The translations under genes were made by a program, and so were the position numbers. Positions 40,262 to 49,398 of a stretch of 64,000 nt of DNA are shown in pieces; position 1 is the first letter of the stretch, and each line of letters begins with the position of its first letter. The notes under the pieces were generated by a model, which was not told the DNA's origin, searched no databases, and was given only the letters and a program-made list of their open reading frames with translations. Origin of the DNA: DATKPA01 sp051955985 (lineage in GTDB: Bacteria; Planctomycetota; Phycisphaerae; WQYP01). The stretch is from the NCBI GenBank assembly GCA_051955985.1, contig JBQCGD010000057.1, forward strand, positions 1 to 64,000. Reading direction: 5' to 3'.

Positions 40262-40735
40262 TCAACTCAGTGCAAGAAGCCTGATGATCGCAAGAGCGGT
40301 CCAGAGGAGTGCGCCCAATCCAATGCCGGCGCGCACGGGCCTGGGAAGGAAAGAGAAGCGGCGGCGGCCCCACAAGACGGCGACGGGGCTGGGGACCAGG
40401 ATCATGAAATAGAGGAACAGCCATTTTCCGAAACCGCTCCGGGCGTGCGGCATCGCCCAGTGGTGCCGGAGGACCCAGGCGAGGAGGAGCGTCCCGATCC
40501 CGGCGGTGGCGGCGGAGGCCACGAGGAGGGCGACCCAGGATTTGCGGACGGGGAAGGGGGCGGCGATACGCAGGACGAGCGCGATGCCGCACTCGGGGCA
40601 GCGCGGCTCGCGCACCTTGTGGCAGTTGTAGCCGCAGGCGGGGCAGGGGGCTTCGTGGCAGTCGAGGAAGGCGAGGAGGAATTCGTCGTCGGAGACGCTT
40701 TCGGGGGGGAGGGTTTGGGGCGCGGCGTCGGTCAT
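40262..40735 (-). CDS. Zinc-ribbon membrane protein (157 aa)
   Basis: An acidic N-terminal tail is followed by a ribbon 'CPACGYNCHKVREPRCPECG' (about 31-50) of the CGY type, then three TM helices (about 65-88, 105-123, 134-156). It is the upstream partner of the 144-aa protein. Both may form a hetero-oligomer or bind the same partner; this is only inferred from linkage and shared architecture. Confidence 0.7.
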   Translation of the reverse strand: MTDAAPQTLPPESVSDDEFLLAFLDCHEAPCPACGYNCHKVREPRCPECGIALVLRIAAPFPVRKSWVALLVASAATAGIGTLLLAWVLRHHWAMPHARSGFGKWLFLYFMILVPSPVAVLWGRRRFSFLPRPVRAGIGLGALLWTALAIIRLLALS

Positions 40736-40793
40736 GCGGCCACCGTGTGGGATTGGGTGCGAGCTTCGAAGAAGCGTGCGGAGCTCGGGCCGC

Positions 40794-41579
40794 TCACGTG
40801 ATGCCGAGGGTCTTCAGCTTGGCTTCGGCGTTCTTGATGTCGGTGAGGCATTCGGAGTTGAGCTTGCGGCCTTCTTTGGCCTTGTTGGCGAGCTGGTCGC
40901 AGAGCTTTTGTGCCTCGTCGCCCTGCTTTTTCACTTCGGGGATGTAGGCTTCCTTGCCCTTGGCGGCGAGCTGCTTCAGCGACGCGCTGTAGCTCTCGGC
41001 GGAGGTGACGGACTGGCCGAGCTTCTTCACGTTTTCCTTGGCCTGCGTGAGGGTCGTCTTGGCGAGCTTGCCGAACTGCGGCTTGGTGGGGGCCTGTTTC
41101 AGGTTGGACTCGACCTGCTCAAACTGGCCGGGGAGGAGGATGATGAGTTCGCCGAGTTCGCTGGCGACTTTTTCCCCTTCCTTGATGGCGGTGTCGAGTT
41201 TTCCGCCGATGGCGTTGTCTTCCTTTTCGGACTTGTCGGCGATTTTGTCGGACATGTCGATCTGGCCATGGAGATTGGTGAGGGCCTTGTCCGCCTTGGC
41301 CATGGCGGCGGCGAGATTCTTGGCGGCGGCCTGGGCTTCGGGGACTTTGATTTTCTGGACGGCGGGGAGGAGTTTTTCGGCCTCGGCGTAGGTTTTGTCC
41401 CAGCCGACGAGCGGCTTGCCGGCGGCGGTCGCGGCGTCGCGAATGCCCTTGACGGTGGCGGGGTTGGCGTTGACGGCTTTTTGAACGGCTTGGGATTGGG
41501 TGTCGGCCTTACCGGCGACTTCGTTGAGTTCCTTGATGTAATCCGCGGCATCTTTGATCAACACGGCTGCTTCCGGCAT
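40794..41579 (-). CDS. Cytoplasmic all-helical protein, hypothetical
   Basis: A 261-residue, Lys/Ala/Glu-rich protein with heptad-like spacing through most of its length and no signal peptide, so probably a cytoplasmic helical bundle or coiled coil. A GGGAGAA ribbosome-binding site lies 5 bases before the start, stronger than most here, and its codon use is more balanced, both suggesting good expression. It begins MPEAAVLIKDAADYIKELN and ends 'EAKLKTLGIT'. I know no family for it; it could be a structural protein. Confidence 0.65.
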   Translation of the reverse strand: MPEAAVLIKDAADYIKELNEVAGKADTQSQAVQKAVNANPATVKGIRDAATAAGKPLVGWDKTYAEAEKLLPAVQKIKVPEAQAAAKNLAAAMAKADKALTNLHGQIDMSDKIADKSEKEDNAIGGKLDTAIKEGEKVASELGELIILLPGQFEQVESNLKQAPTKPQFGKLAKTTLTQAKENVKKLGQSVTSAESYSASLKQLAAKGKEAYIPEVKKQGDEAQKLCDQLANKAKEGRKLNSECLTDIKNAEAKLKTLGIT

Positions 41580-41703
41580 GACAATTCTCCCGCCAAAAGT
41601 GATGAAACGTGGTCCTGATTACGCGGCAATGTAAGGGATGAGCCGCAGGTGCGCCAAAGGGATTTTGCGTGGATGACGCGGCGAGGTGGAACGTGCCGTG
41701 GGT

Positions 41704-42399
41704 TTATCGGCGTGCCGCTTGTTTTTCCTGGGCGTGAAGGTGCGCTTTTCCGTAGGGACAAAGATCGAGCAGCGGGCAGCGGTTGCAGCGCGGGTTGATC
41801 GCCTTGCAGGTCTGGCGGCCGTGGTCGATGAGGAGCACGTGCATTTCGTAGCGGTGTTCGGGGGGAATGGCGGGTTCGAGGAGGTCGTGGGCTTTTTCGG
41901 CGGAGACTTTGGGGCCGATCCATTTGAGGCGGCGGGCGATGCGGTGGATGTGGGTGTCGACGGGGAAGACGGGCATGGCGAAGGCGAAGAGGAGGAGGCA
42001 GTCGATGGTTTTCGGGCCGATGCCTTTGAATTGCCGGAGGTAGGCGATGGCTTGTTCGGGGGTAAAGCGTTTGAGGAATTCGAGGGAGATGCGGCCGCGT
42101 TCTGTCCGGATCTGGCGGAGGATCGCCTGGATGCGCGGGGCCTTGAGGCGGGAGAGGCCGGAGACGCGGATCCAGCGTTCGACTTCCTCAACCGGTGCGT
42201 CGGCGACTTCGTCCCACGTTTTGAAGCGGCGGCGGAGCTGACGGTAGCCGGCCTGCGAATTCTTGTTGGAGGTGTTCTGTGAGAGGATGGTTTCGACGAG
42301 GACGTCGACGCCTTTGCCGCAGGTTCTCGGCGGGCGCGGGCCGTAGGTGTTGCGGAGACGCGTGAGCACTTCGGGGATGTTGGTCAAGGGGCGGGGCAT
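41704..42399 (-). CDS. Endonuclease III-like DNA glycosylase
   Basis: A 231-residue HhH-GPD base-excision glycosylase. The helix-hairpin-helix 'LRQFKGIGPKT' carries the catalytic Lys130, and Asp148 lies in 'FPVDTHIHR'. The C-terminal [4Fe-4S] loop has Cys198, 205, 208 and 214 (C-x6-C-x2-C-x5-C). Such enzymes remove oxidised pyrimidines. Its ATG shares one base with the TGA of the preceding membrane-protein gene (TGATG), so the two are coupled. It may be canonical Nth or a related HhH-GPD enzyme. Confidence 0.9.
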   Translation of the reverse strand: MPRPLTNIPEVLTRLRNTYGPRPPRTCGKGVDVLVETILSQNTSNKNSQAGYRQLRRRFKTWDEVADAPVEEVERWIRVSGLSRLKAPRIQAILRQIRTERGRISLEFLKRFTPEQAIAYLRQFKGIGPKTIDCLLLFAFAMPVFPVDTHIHRIARRLKWIGPKVSAEKAHDLLEPAIPPEHRYEMHVLLIDHGRQTCKAINPRCNRCPLLDLCPYGKAHLHAQEKQAARR

Positions 42400-43610
42400 C
42401 AGGGGGCTCCCGCGCCGCGGCTGGCGCGGGCGAAGGCGGCGCTGCCCACGATGATGCCGAGGAGTTGCAGGATGGTCGCGACGAAAAGGCCCTGCATGGC
42501 GGAGCGGTCCTGAATGGCGGCGAGGAGGATGGCGGCGGCGGCGAGGAGTCCGAGCGCAAAGAGCAGGACGCTGGCGAGTGCCGGTCCGGGGGCGCGGAGG
42601 CGCTGGGGGACCGCGGAATTCATGGCAAGGAAGCCGGCGCCGAAGAGCCAGAGCGTGAGGATGCCGCTGAGGAGGTGGCGCCACGCGGCGCTGAAGAGGT
42701 CGCGTTCAACGGAGGTGTCGAAGGCCATCATGACGAGGCCGATGGCGAGCAGCGCGAACGCCGCGGCGAGGAACGGGAGGGCGCGGCTGCTTTTCCAGGC
42801 ATCTTTCGGGAACCCGACGAAGTACATGCCGATGCCGAGGGCCATGAAGAACGCGGCGGCGATCGCCAGCGGCGAGAACCAGAGGGAGGCGACGCCGAGG
42901 ACGGCCCCGACATTGGTGGCGGCGAGCGAGACGAGCCACGCGCGGAGGCGGGGGCGCTTGTCGGGGGCGCCGCGCCAGATGTTCCACCAGCGGAGGCCGA
43001 GCGCCATCATCACGTTGGGCAGCAGGCCAACGATGGGGAGGAGGAAGAGGATCGTGCGGGCGCGGGGTTCGGCCTCGATGCCGTCGCGCCAGAACTTGAT
43101 GCGGAGGGCGATGTCGGCGGTGATCCAGAGGAGGGCCCACTGGAGCGTGATGCCGCGCCAGAGCTGTTCGAGGTCGAGGCCGACGGTTCGGGCGGAGCGG
43201 CCGAGCGCGGCGAGCTGGCGGAAGCAGACGGCGAGGGTGCCGAGGGCGAGAACCGACGAGACGACGATTTCGAGGATGGCCCGCCCGCTGACATCGCCGA
43301 ACAGCGAAGCCCCGACGAGCCCGAGGAGGCCCAGCGGCAGGAGGAACCGTTCAACGCGGGGGAAGCGGGTATCGGTCGGCGCCGCGGTGGCGAGGAGGAG
43401 GATGCCGATCCAGCCGGCGAAGGCGTCAAAGATGCGCCAGTGAACGAGGGCGCCGAACTGGCCTTCGATGCCGGTGGCCGTGAGGAGGTCGAAGCTGATC
43501 CAGACGCGGAGCGCGGCCTGGACGAGGAGAAGTGCGGCGGCGAGGGCGAGCCAGAACCGCCAGCCGGTGGACGACTTTACCGGCGGAGTCGCGGTGGTTT
43601 GCGTGTTCAT
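42399..43610 (-). CDS. Polytopic membrane protein, unknown function
   Basis: A 403-residue protein with about 12 hydrophobic segments, starting MNTQTTATPPVKSSTGWRFW. Hydrophobic helices are regularly spaced with Arg-rich cytoplasmic loops (e.g. 'RGAPDKRPRLRAW', 'RLRAPG'). 'LWFSPLAIAAAFFMALGIGM' is one of them. It recalls heme/NnrS-like or integral sensing proteins, but I see no diagnostic His pattern and leave it unassigned. It is coupled to the downstream glycosylase and divergent from the ABC exporter. Confidence 0.6.
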   Translation of the reverse strand: MNTQTTATPPVKSSTGWRFWLALAAALLLVQAALRVWISFDLLTATGIEGQFGALVHWRIFDAFAGWIGILLLATAAPTDTRFPRVERFLLPLGLLGLVGASLFGDVSGRAILEIVVSSVLALGTLAVCFRQLAALGRSARTVGLDLEQLWRGITLQWALLWITADIALRIKFWRDGIEAEPRARTILFLLPIVGLLPNVMMALGLRWWNIWRGAPDKRPRLRAWLVSLAATNVGAVLGVASLWFSPLAIAAAFFMALGIGMYFVGFPKDAWKSSRALPFLAAAFALLAIGLVMMAFDTSVERDLFSAAWRHLLSGILTLWLFGAGFLAMNSAVPQRLRAPGPALASVLLFALGLLAAAAILLAAIQDRSAMQGLFVATILQLLGIIVGSAAFARASRGAGAP

Positions 43611-43736
43611 TTCGCCATGATAAGCGAGAAGGTGAGCGGCGGCGATGCGCGGAGATGGCGCAAGGAGCGGGTTGCGGTAGAGTGGCGGGAAGGTCGCGTG
43701 TTCCTTTATGGGCCGCGTTGGAGAGGAGCTGTCGGG

Positions 43737-44507
43737 ATGGTGTCGCTGCAGCGGTTGACGAAGGTGTTCGGCGCGCAGGTGGCCGTGGACGGGCTGTCGT
43801 TCGACATTCCTGCGGGGCAGATCGTGGGGTTTCTCGGGCCCAACGGTGCGGGAAAAACCACGACGCTGCGGATGCTCACCGGGATGACGAAGCCGACGAG
43901 CGGCTCGGCGACGATCTGCGGCCTGGACCTGGAGCGGGAGTCGCTGGAGGTGAAGAAGCGGGTGGGGTTCGTGCCGGACTCGGGGGCGGTGTTCGAATCG
44001 CTGACGGGGCTGGAGTACCTGGAGATGATCGCGGCGCTGTACGGGATTCCCGCGGCGGCGGCGCGCGAGCGGATCCAGCAGTTCATCGCCTTTTTCGACC
44101 TGTCGTTTGAGACGCTGACGGACAAGCTGCTGGGTGCGTATTCGAAGGGGATGCGGCGGAAGGTGGTGATCACGGCGGCGCTCCTGCACAACCCGCCGGT
44201 GGTCTTCTTCGATGAGCCGCTGGACGGGCTGGATGCGAACGCCGCGGTGGGGTTCAAGGCGCTGATCCAGATGCTCGCGCGGGAGGGGAAGACGATCGTC
44301 TACAGCTCGCACATCCTGGACGTGGTGGAGCGGGTCTGCCATCGCGTGCTCATCATCGACAAGGGGAAGCTGCTGGTGGACGGGAAGCCGGAGGAACTGG
44401 TGGCAGCGCACAACGCGGGGACGCTGGAGCGGCTCTTCACGCAGTTGACCGGGGGCGATCAGCTCGAGCGGCGGGCGGAGGATTTTGCAAAGACGTTCCG
44501 CGCATGA
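43737..44507 (+). CDS. ABC-2 type transporter ATP-binding protein
   Basis: A 256-residue ATPase of the DRA/CcmA-like class. Walker A is 'GPNGAGKTT' (34-42), the signature is a variant 'YSKGMRRKV' (135-143), Walker B is 'VVFFDEP' (155-161) and the H-loop 'YSSHILD'. The start at 43737 follows an AGGAG site ~9 bases upstream; the long frame upstream is antisense to another gene and not coding. The next gene, the permease, overlaps it by 4 bases (ATGA). Confidence 0.92.
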   Translation: MVSLQRLTKVFGAQVAVDGLSFDIPAGQIVGFLGPNGAGKTTTLRMLTGMTKPTSGSATICGLDLERESLEVKKRVGFVPDSGAVFESLTGLEYLEMIAALYGIPAAAARERIQQFIAFFDLSFETLTDKLLGAYSKGMRRKVVITAALLHNPPVVFFDEPLDGLDANAAVGFKALIQMLAREGKTIVYSSHILDVVERVCHRVLIIDKGKLLVDGKPEELVAAHNAGTLERLFTQLTGGDQLERRAEDFAKTFRA

Positions 44508-46150
44508 CGATGGAAGCGACAACTTCGGCGGTTCCCGCGGGCAACGTGCCGGCAACATCCCGCACGCTGCGGCGGCTGTTTCTCACGCTGTTTCTGCGGG
44601 GCCGCAGTGCGCGCGGGTTGAAGAAGGATGCAGCGCCCAAGAGCCTGGGGAGGAAGCTGTGGGCGACGCTGCTGACGTACGGGATGATGGGGTTCCTCGC
44701 GTGCCTGTTCATCCACAAGCCGGTGTTTGCCCTCGCCGTCTACATGCATGCGATGACGTTCGTGTTCCTCGGCATGTTCGTGGCGGCGTCGGCGGGGGAG
44801 GTGCTGTTCAACAAGGAGGAGGCGGACATCCTGCTGCACCGGCCGATCGATCCGAAGGCGTTGTTGTGGGCGAAAGTCCGGGTGCTGGTGGAGGTGTCGC
44901 TCTGGATCGCCGGGGCGTTCAACCTGGTGACGCTGGTCGTCGGCATGTTCGCGAGCAACGGCGACTGGCGGTTTCCGCTCGTGCATGCGTTTGCGACGAC
45001 GCTCGAGGCGCTCTTCTGCACGGCGTGCGTGGTGATCGTCTACCAGCTTTGCCTGCGGTGGTTCGGGCGCCAGCGGCTCGAGGGATTGATGACCACCGCG
45101 CAGGTGGTGATCGCGATTGCTGCGGTGATGACCGGGCAGTTGCTGCCGCAGTTGCTGATCCGGCCGAACGGCGTGCAGATGTTCACGGAGCGTTCCTGGT
45201 GGATCGCGCTGCTGCCGCCGGCGTGGTTTGCGGGCCTGGATGATGCGCTGGCGGGTTCGCCGACGATCGGCGCGGGAATACTCGGCCTGACGGCGCTGCT
45301 GGCGACGACGCTGGTGCTGCTCCTGTCGTTCGGGAAACTGGCGGGCGATTACGAGGCGGGTCTGCAGACGCTCAACGAGGGGCAGGGACGCTTGAAAAAG
45401 AGCGGTGAACGGCGGCGGTGGCTGGACCGGCTCGTGGCGGTGCCGCCGCTGTCGTGGTGGCTGCGCGACCCGGTGGAGCGGGCCTCCTTTCTCCTGATGG
45501 CGGCGTACATGCTGCGGGACCGGGATGTGAAATTGCGGCTGTATCCGGGCATCGCGCCGATCCTGGTGATCCCGCTGATCTTCATGATCCGCGGGCACGA
45601 TGCGGGGGCGCCGGGCAGCGGAATGTTCGGGCCGGCGTTCACGTTCGCCTATCTCGGCCTGCTGCCGATGCTGGCACTGAACATCCTGCAGTACTCGCAG
45701 CAGTACCAGGCGTCGGACATTTTCCGGGCGGCGCCGATTGCGGGACCTGGGAAGATCATGAACGGTGCGCGGCGGGCGGTCATGCTGCTGCTGACGCTGC
45801 CGGTGGGGATTGCGTTCGTGGGGATGGTGTGGGCGATGTCGCCGGTGGCGGGCGGATTCTGGCTGGCATTGCCGGGGGTGATGGCGCTGCCGCTGTTTTC
45901 GCTGGTGCCGCATCTGCTGGGCGGGAGCATTCCGCTGTCGCGGCCGTCGGAGGAGGCGAAGTCGGCCAGCCGGGGGATGACCGTGATTGTGGCGATGATC
46001 TGTGCGCTCGGGCTGGCGGGCATCACGATGGCGGCGTCGGCGTTGCACCTGCTGCCGTGGCTGCTGGTCGGGGAGACCGCGGTGGTGATTCCGCTGTATG
46101 TGTTTTTTCGCTGGTCGATCGCCCGGACGGCGTGGACTTCGCTTGAGTAG
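44504..46150 (+). CDS. ABC-2 type permease (large)
   Basis: A 548-residue membrane protein with about 12 TM helices, paired with the ATPase by a 4-base overlap. A cytoplasmic start ('RTLRRLFLTLFLRGRSARGL') precedes helices at ~52-70, 76-98, 130-150, 165-185, 200-222, 255-275, and six more after residue ~350. 'RSIPVLLH' type motifs are replaced by 'EADILLHRPIDPKALLWAK', a feature of large bacterial ABC-2 exporters of unknown cargo. Together the genes make an export system; cargo cannot be predicted. Confidence 0.82.
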   Translation: MTMEATTSAVPAGNVPATSRTLRRLFLTLFLRGRSARGLKKDAAPKSLGRKLWATLLTYGMMGFLACLFIHKPVFALAVYMHAMTFVFLGMFVAASAGEVLFNKEEADILLHRPIDPKALLWAKVRVLVEVSLWIAGAFNLVTLVVGMFASNGDWRFPLVHAFATTLEALFCTACVVIVYQLCLRWFGRQRLEGLMTTAQVVIAIAAVMTGQLLPQLLIRPNGVQMFTERSWWIALLPPAWFAGLDDALAGSPTIGAGILGLTALLATTLVLLLSFGKLAGDYEAGLQTLNEGQGRLKKSGERRRWLDRLVAVPPLSWWLRDPVERASFLLMAAYMLRDRDVKLRLYPGIAPILVIPLIFMIRGHDAGAPGSGMFGPAFTFAYLGLLPMLALNILQYSQQYQASDIFRAAPIAGPGKIMNGARRAVMLLLTLPVGIAFVGMVWAMSPVAGGFWLALPGVMALPLFSLVPHLLGGSIPLSRPSEEAKSASRGMTVIVAMICALGLAGITMAASALHLLPWLLVGETAVVIPLYVFFRWSIARTAWTSLE

Positions 46151-46295
46151 CGCTGCGCAACTGGCTGCTGCACGGGACGTTGTAAAAAGCGAATGTTGCA
46201 GGTCCGATACGTGCGAATCTTGTCCATCTTGCCCAAATATTGCATGCTGAAGGATTGAACGCCGATGGATAAGCAACACTGTTGTTGAGGGTGCC

Positions 46296-48704
46296 ATGCG
46301 CAATTGCCGCCGCCGGATTGGAAATCGCCTGCTTCTGGAAAACATGGAGTCGCGCGTGCTGCTGAGCGTCGTGACGCCCAACGATCCGCTCCTTGCGCAG
46401 CAGTACGCGCTCCAGAAAATTGATGCGCCCGATGCGTGGGGGATCACGACCGGCTCAAGCGACGTGGTCGTCGCCGTCCTGGACTCCGGCATCGACCTCA
46501 ACAATCCCGACCTCGCCGCCAACATCTGGACCAACCCGAAGCCCAACGCCAACCCCGCCGAACCCAACGCCATTCACGGCTGGAACTTCCTCGACAACAA
46601 CAACAACGTGCAGGACAACAACGTCCACGGCACGGCGGTCTCGAGCGTCCTGGGCGCGGTGACGAACAACGGCACCGGCATCGCGGGGGTGGACTGGAAC
46701 GTGAAGATCCTGCCGATCGAGGTCGGGACGCTCTTCGGCGTGGATGACAACGCGGTGGCGGCGGGGATCAATTACGTCACGCAGCTCAAGAAACAGGGCG
46801 TGAACATCGTGGCGATCAACGCGTCGTACATTTCGTTCACGCCGCCGACGGGCGCGGAGATTTCCGCCATCCGGAGCGCCGGCGATGCGGGCATCCTGTA
46901 CGTGGCGGCCGCGGGGAATGCGGGGCTTAACCTCGACAACTTTTATCCCAGCAGCTTTGTCCCCTCCAACCTGATCTTCGTCGCCTCGACCGACCAGAAC
47001 GACCAGCTCGCTTCCGACTCTTCCTACGGCCACAATACCGTCGCGGTCGGCGCGCCCGGTGTCGATGCCACCGTTGATATCCCCGGCGGCCTTACACTCA
47101 CCCTCTCCGGCACCTCCTTCGCCGCCCCGATCGTCTCCGGCATCGCCGCCCTCCTCAAATCCCGCTACCCCGCCGCCTCCATGTCCCAGATCAAAAACGC
47201 CATCCTCTCCTCCGGCGATCCCGACCCCGCTCTCATCGGCAAAACCATCACCGGCAAACGCGTCAACGCTCTCAAGGCCCTCCAGGCGCTCGACGTCCAG
47301 GTGCCCCCCACCGGTGCCGTGCAGGTGCTCAACCCCAACCTCGCCTACGGCTGGGCCTATGACCAGAATGCCGGCGCCGCCCCCATCAAGGTCCAGATCT
47401 CCATCAACGGCAAACTCCAGCCTCCCATTCTCGCTGGCAACACCGATCCCTCCGCGCCCGCCGCCTACCGCTCCCACGGCTTTGCCTTCAGCTTCCGCAC
47501 GCTTCCCCCCGGCACCCTCACTTCCGGCAACAATGCCATCAAGGTCTTCGCCCTCGACAACCTCACCGGCGCGCTGACACAGATCGGCGCCGGCACCCTC
47601 TTCGCGGACAACCCTGCCGCCGGCACACTCGTCGTCAACGCCGCCGCCATCACCGGCACCGCACAGGATCCCGATACCCCCGCCCAACCCGTCAAGGTGC
47701 AACTCACGCTCGACGGCAAACCCTGGAAAACCCTTGCGACCGCCCCCAATCACCGCTTCACGCTCCCCCTCGCCCAGCTCCCCGCCGGCGTCCACCGACT
47801 CGACGCCTACGCCCTCGACACCTACACCGGCAAAGGCTCACGCCCCGCCGCCCTCATCGGCACCGCACTCGTCTCCGGCAATCGCGCCCCCGTCGGCGCT
47901 GTCCTCGCCTTTTCCCCGGCCGGCGTCGTCGGCTATGCGCTCGATCCCGATTCCCCGAAGCCGATCCAGGTGCGCTACCGCATCGATAACGACGCCCCCG
48001 TGTTCGTGCTGGCCAACCACACGCACCCGGGCCCGATGATCAACCACGGCTTCTCGTTCCCGCTGCCGCAGCTCCCCGCGGGCGATCACACCGTCATCGT
48101 GGAAGCGGTCGATCCCGTCAGCGATCAGCTCGTGCAGCTCACCTCGCAGACGTTCACCGTCACCAACCCCGACGGCAGCACCCTTTCCGCCGGCTCCGTC
48201 CAGTTCACCCAGGCCAAAAATGGTCTCACGGTCCACGGCACGGTCGCCGATCCCGACGCCACCACGCCCGCACGAATTCGCATCGATATCGACGGAAAAC
48301 CGACCGCGCCCTTCACCGCCGCCGGCACCGCCACCGCCGGGGAATTCGCCTTTTCGCAACTCCTCAAGCTTTCCAAAGGCCCGCACCGCATCGACGTCTA
48401 CGCCTTCGATCAGCCCTCCGGAACGCCCGTCCTGATCTCGCGGCAACTCGTTGGCTACACGGCCTCCCGCGCGACGCTCGTCTCCGCCAAGCCGCGCCAG
48501 ATGGTCGTCCACGTGATCACGCCGGCGTTCGTTCGCCTGGATATTGATGGTCAGACCGGCGCGCTGCTGTCCGTGAGGCCGGGCAATGTGACGATTCCCG
48601 TCCCGCCCCTCTCGAGCGGCAGCCATCACCTGGTGCTCAACCTGGTGGACCCGGTGACGCTCGACACGACGGCCCTCTACGACAACAGCATCACCTACGC
48701 GTGA
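46296..48704 (+). CDS. Secreted subtilisin-like (S8) serine protease with Ig-like repeats
   Basis: An 802-residue exported protease. The N-terminus has the planctomycete 'LLLENMESRVLLS' motif (about 12-24) instead of a classical signal peptide. The S8 domain (~40-330) has Asp63 ('VLDSGID'), His111 ('NVHGTAV'), oxyanion Asn208 ('AAGNAG') and Ser274 ('SGTSFAAP'). About five beta-sandwich repeats of ~90 residues follow, each with 'A-x-DPD' and 'LPxGxHxxxVxAxD' elements. They probably bind Ca2+ or the surface. The + strand turns from G-rich to C-rich inside this gene (~47.0 kb). Confidence 0.92.
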   Translation: MRNCRRRIGNRLLLENMESRVLLSVVTPNDPLLAQQYALQKIDAPDAWGITTGSSDVVVAVLDSGIDLNNPDLAANIWTNPKPNANPAEPNAIHGWNFLDNNNNVQDNNVHGTAVSSVLGAVTNNGTGIAGVDWNVKILPIEVGTLFGVDDNAVAAGINYVTQLKKQGVNIVAINASYISFTPPTGAEISAIRSAGDAGILYVAAAGNAGLNLDNFYPSSFVPSNLIFVASTDQNDQLASDSSYGHNTVAVGAPGVDATVDIPGGLTLTLSGTSFAAPIVSGIAALLKSRYPAASMSQIKNAILSSGDPDPALIGKTITGKRVNALKALQALDVQVPPTGAVQVLNPNLAYGWAYDQNAGAAPIKVQISINGKLQPPILAGNTDPSAPAAYRSHGFAFSFRTLPPGTLTSGNNAIKVFALDNLTGALTQIGAGTLFADNPAAGTLVVNAAAITGTAQDPDTPAQPVKVQLTLDGKPWKTLATAPNHRFTLPLAQLPAGVHRLDAYALDTYTGKGSRPAALIGTALVSGNRAPVGAVLAFSPAGVVGYALDPDSPKPIQVRYRIDNDAPVFVLANHTHPGPMINHGFSFPLPQLPAGDHTVIVEAVDPVSDQLVQLTSQTFTVTNPDGSTLSAGSVQFTQAKNGLTVHGTVADPDATTPARIRIDIDGKPTAPFTAAGTATAGEFAFSQLLKLSKGPHRIDVYAFDQPSGTPVLISRQLVGYTASRATLVSAKPRQMVVHVITPAFVRLDIDGQTGALLSVRPGNVTIPVPPLSSGSHHLVLNLVDPVTLDTTALYDNSITYA

Positions 48705-49238
48705 TCACTGTTCGCGCTCTTCCACCTCGGGGCGTTGATAAAGATTCAGGTAAAACTCGAGGGCGGGGCTCCCATCCACCTGCCGGTGGCGCGAGAACTC
48801 GAACCCGAGGCGGTGCAGAAAACGCGCCGCCTTCTCCTCCTGCACGTTGGCGTGCAGCACCAGCTTCAGGCTGCCGTGGTCGCGGGCATGCGTCGCCGCG
48901 GTTTTGATCAACTGCTTCCGCACCGCCGGCACATCATGCCACGCGCCGAGCACGCGGAGGCAATGCAGGTGGGCGATTTCCTCCTCCCCTTCCAGCAGCA
49001 GCGCAAGCGTGCCGATGATTTTGCCGTGGCATTCGGCAACCCAGAAGTGCCCGTGCTTCCGCCCGAAATAGACCTGTTCCACGTTCTCGACACTGGAACA
49101 GTTGCAGCAGAGCGCCGCCGCCGTCGCGTCGCTGTGCAGTGCGATCACCTGCTCTCGGTCTTCACTCCGGAAACTGCGCACCACCACTTCTTCGACATCA
49201 CCGCCTGATTCCGCGGGTGCCATCACGCGCACTGACAT
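48705..49238 (-). CDS. GNAT-family acetyltransferase
   Basis: A 177-residue GNAT protein: 'VVRSFRSEDREQVIALH' opens the fold, 'FWVAECHGKIIGTLALLLE' is motif D, 'IAHLHCLRVLGAW' with 'VRKQLIKTAATHARDHG' is motif A (acetyl-CoA), and 'KAARFLHRLGFE' is motif B. AAAGGAG lies 6 bases upstream. A Cys-rich insert 'AAALCCNCSS' near residue 40-50 is unusual. Substrate unknown. It converges tail to tail with the protease gene with no gap. Confidence 0.85.
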   Translation of the reverse strand: MSVRVMAPAESGGDVEEVVVRSFRSEDREQVIALHSDATAAALCCNCSSVENVEQVYFGRKHGHFWVAECHGKIIGTLALLLEGEEEIAHLHCLRVLGAWHDVPAVRKQLIKTAATHARDHGSLKLVLHANVQEEKAARFLHRLGFEFSRHRQVDGSPALEFYLNLYQRPEVEEREQ

Positions 49239-49398
49239 AGGCCACTCCTTTGCGGCCAGCCTCCAGCCCCTGGAGGAAGGCCCGGCTCGTCCTGAAAGAT
49301 CATGATAGGAGCCCGGCCCGCACTTCGGCCGCCGCCTGAGTAAAGAAGCCCATGCCGCGGCAGTTCCCCTCCCATGATGCCCGGCCGCCTCACCGGCT

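Noticed and set aside
42465..43736. Upstream extension of the ABC-2 ATPase
   Set aside because: Antisense to the polytopic membrane protein and low complexity; Walker A spacing requires a start at 43737.
46455..47795. 446-codon minus-strand frame opposite the protease
   Set aside because: No recognisable motif, while the + strand frame has a full S8 triad.
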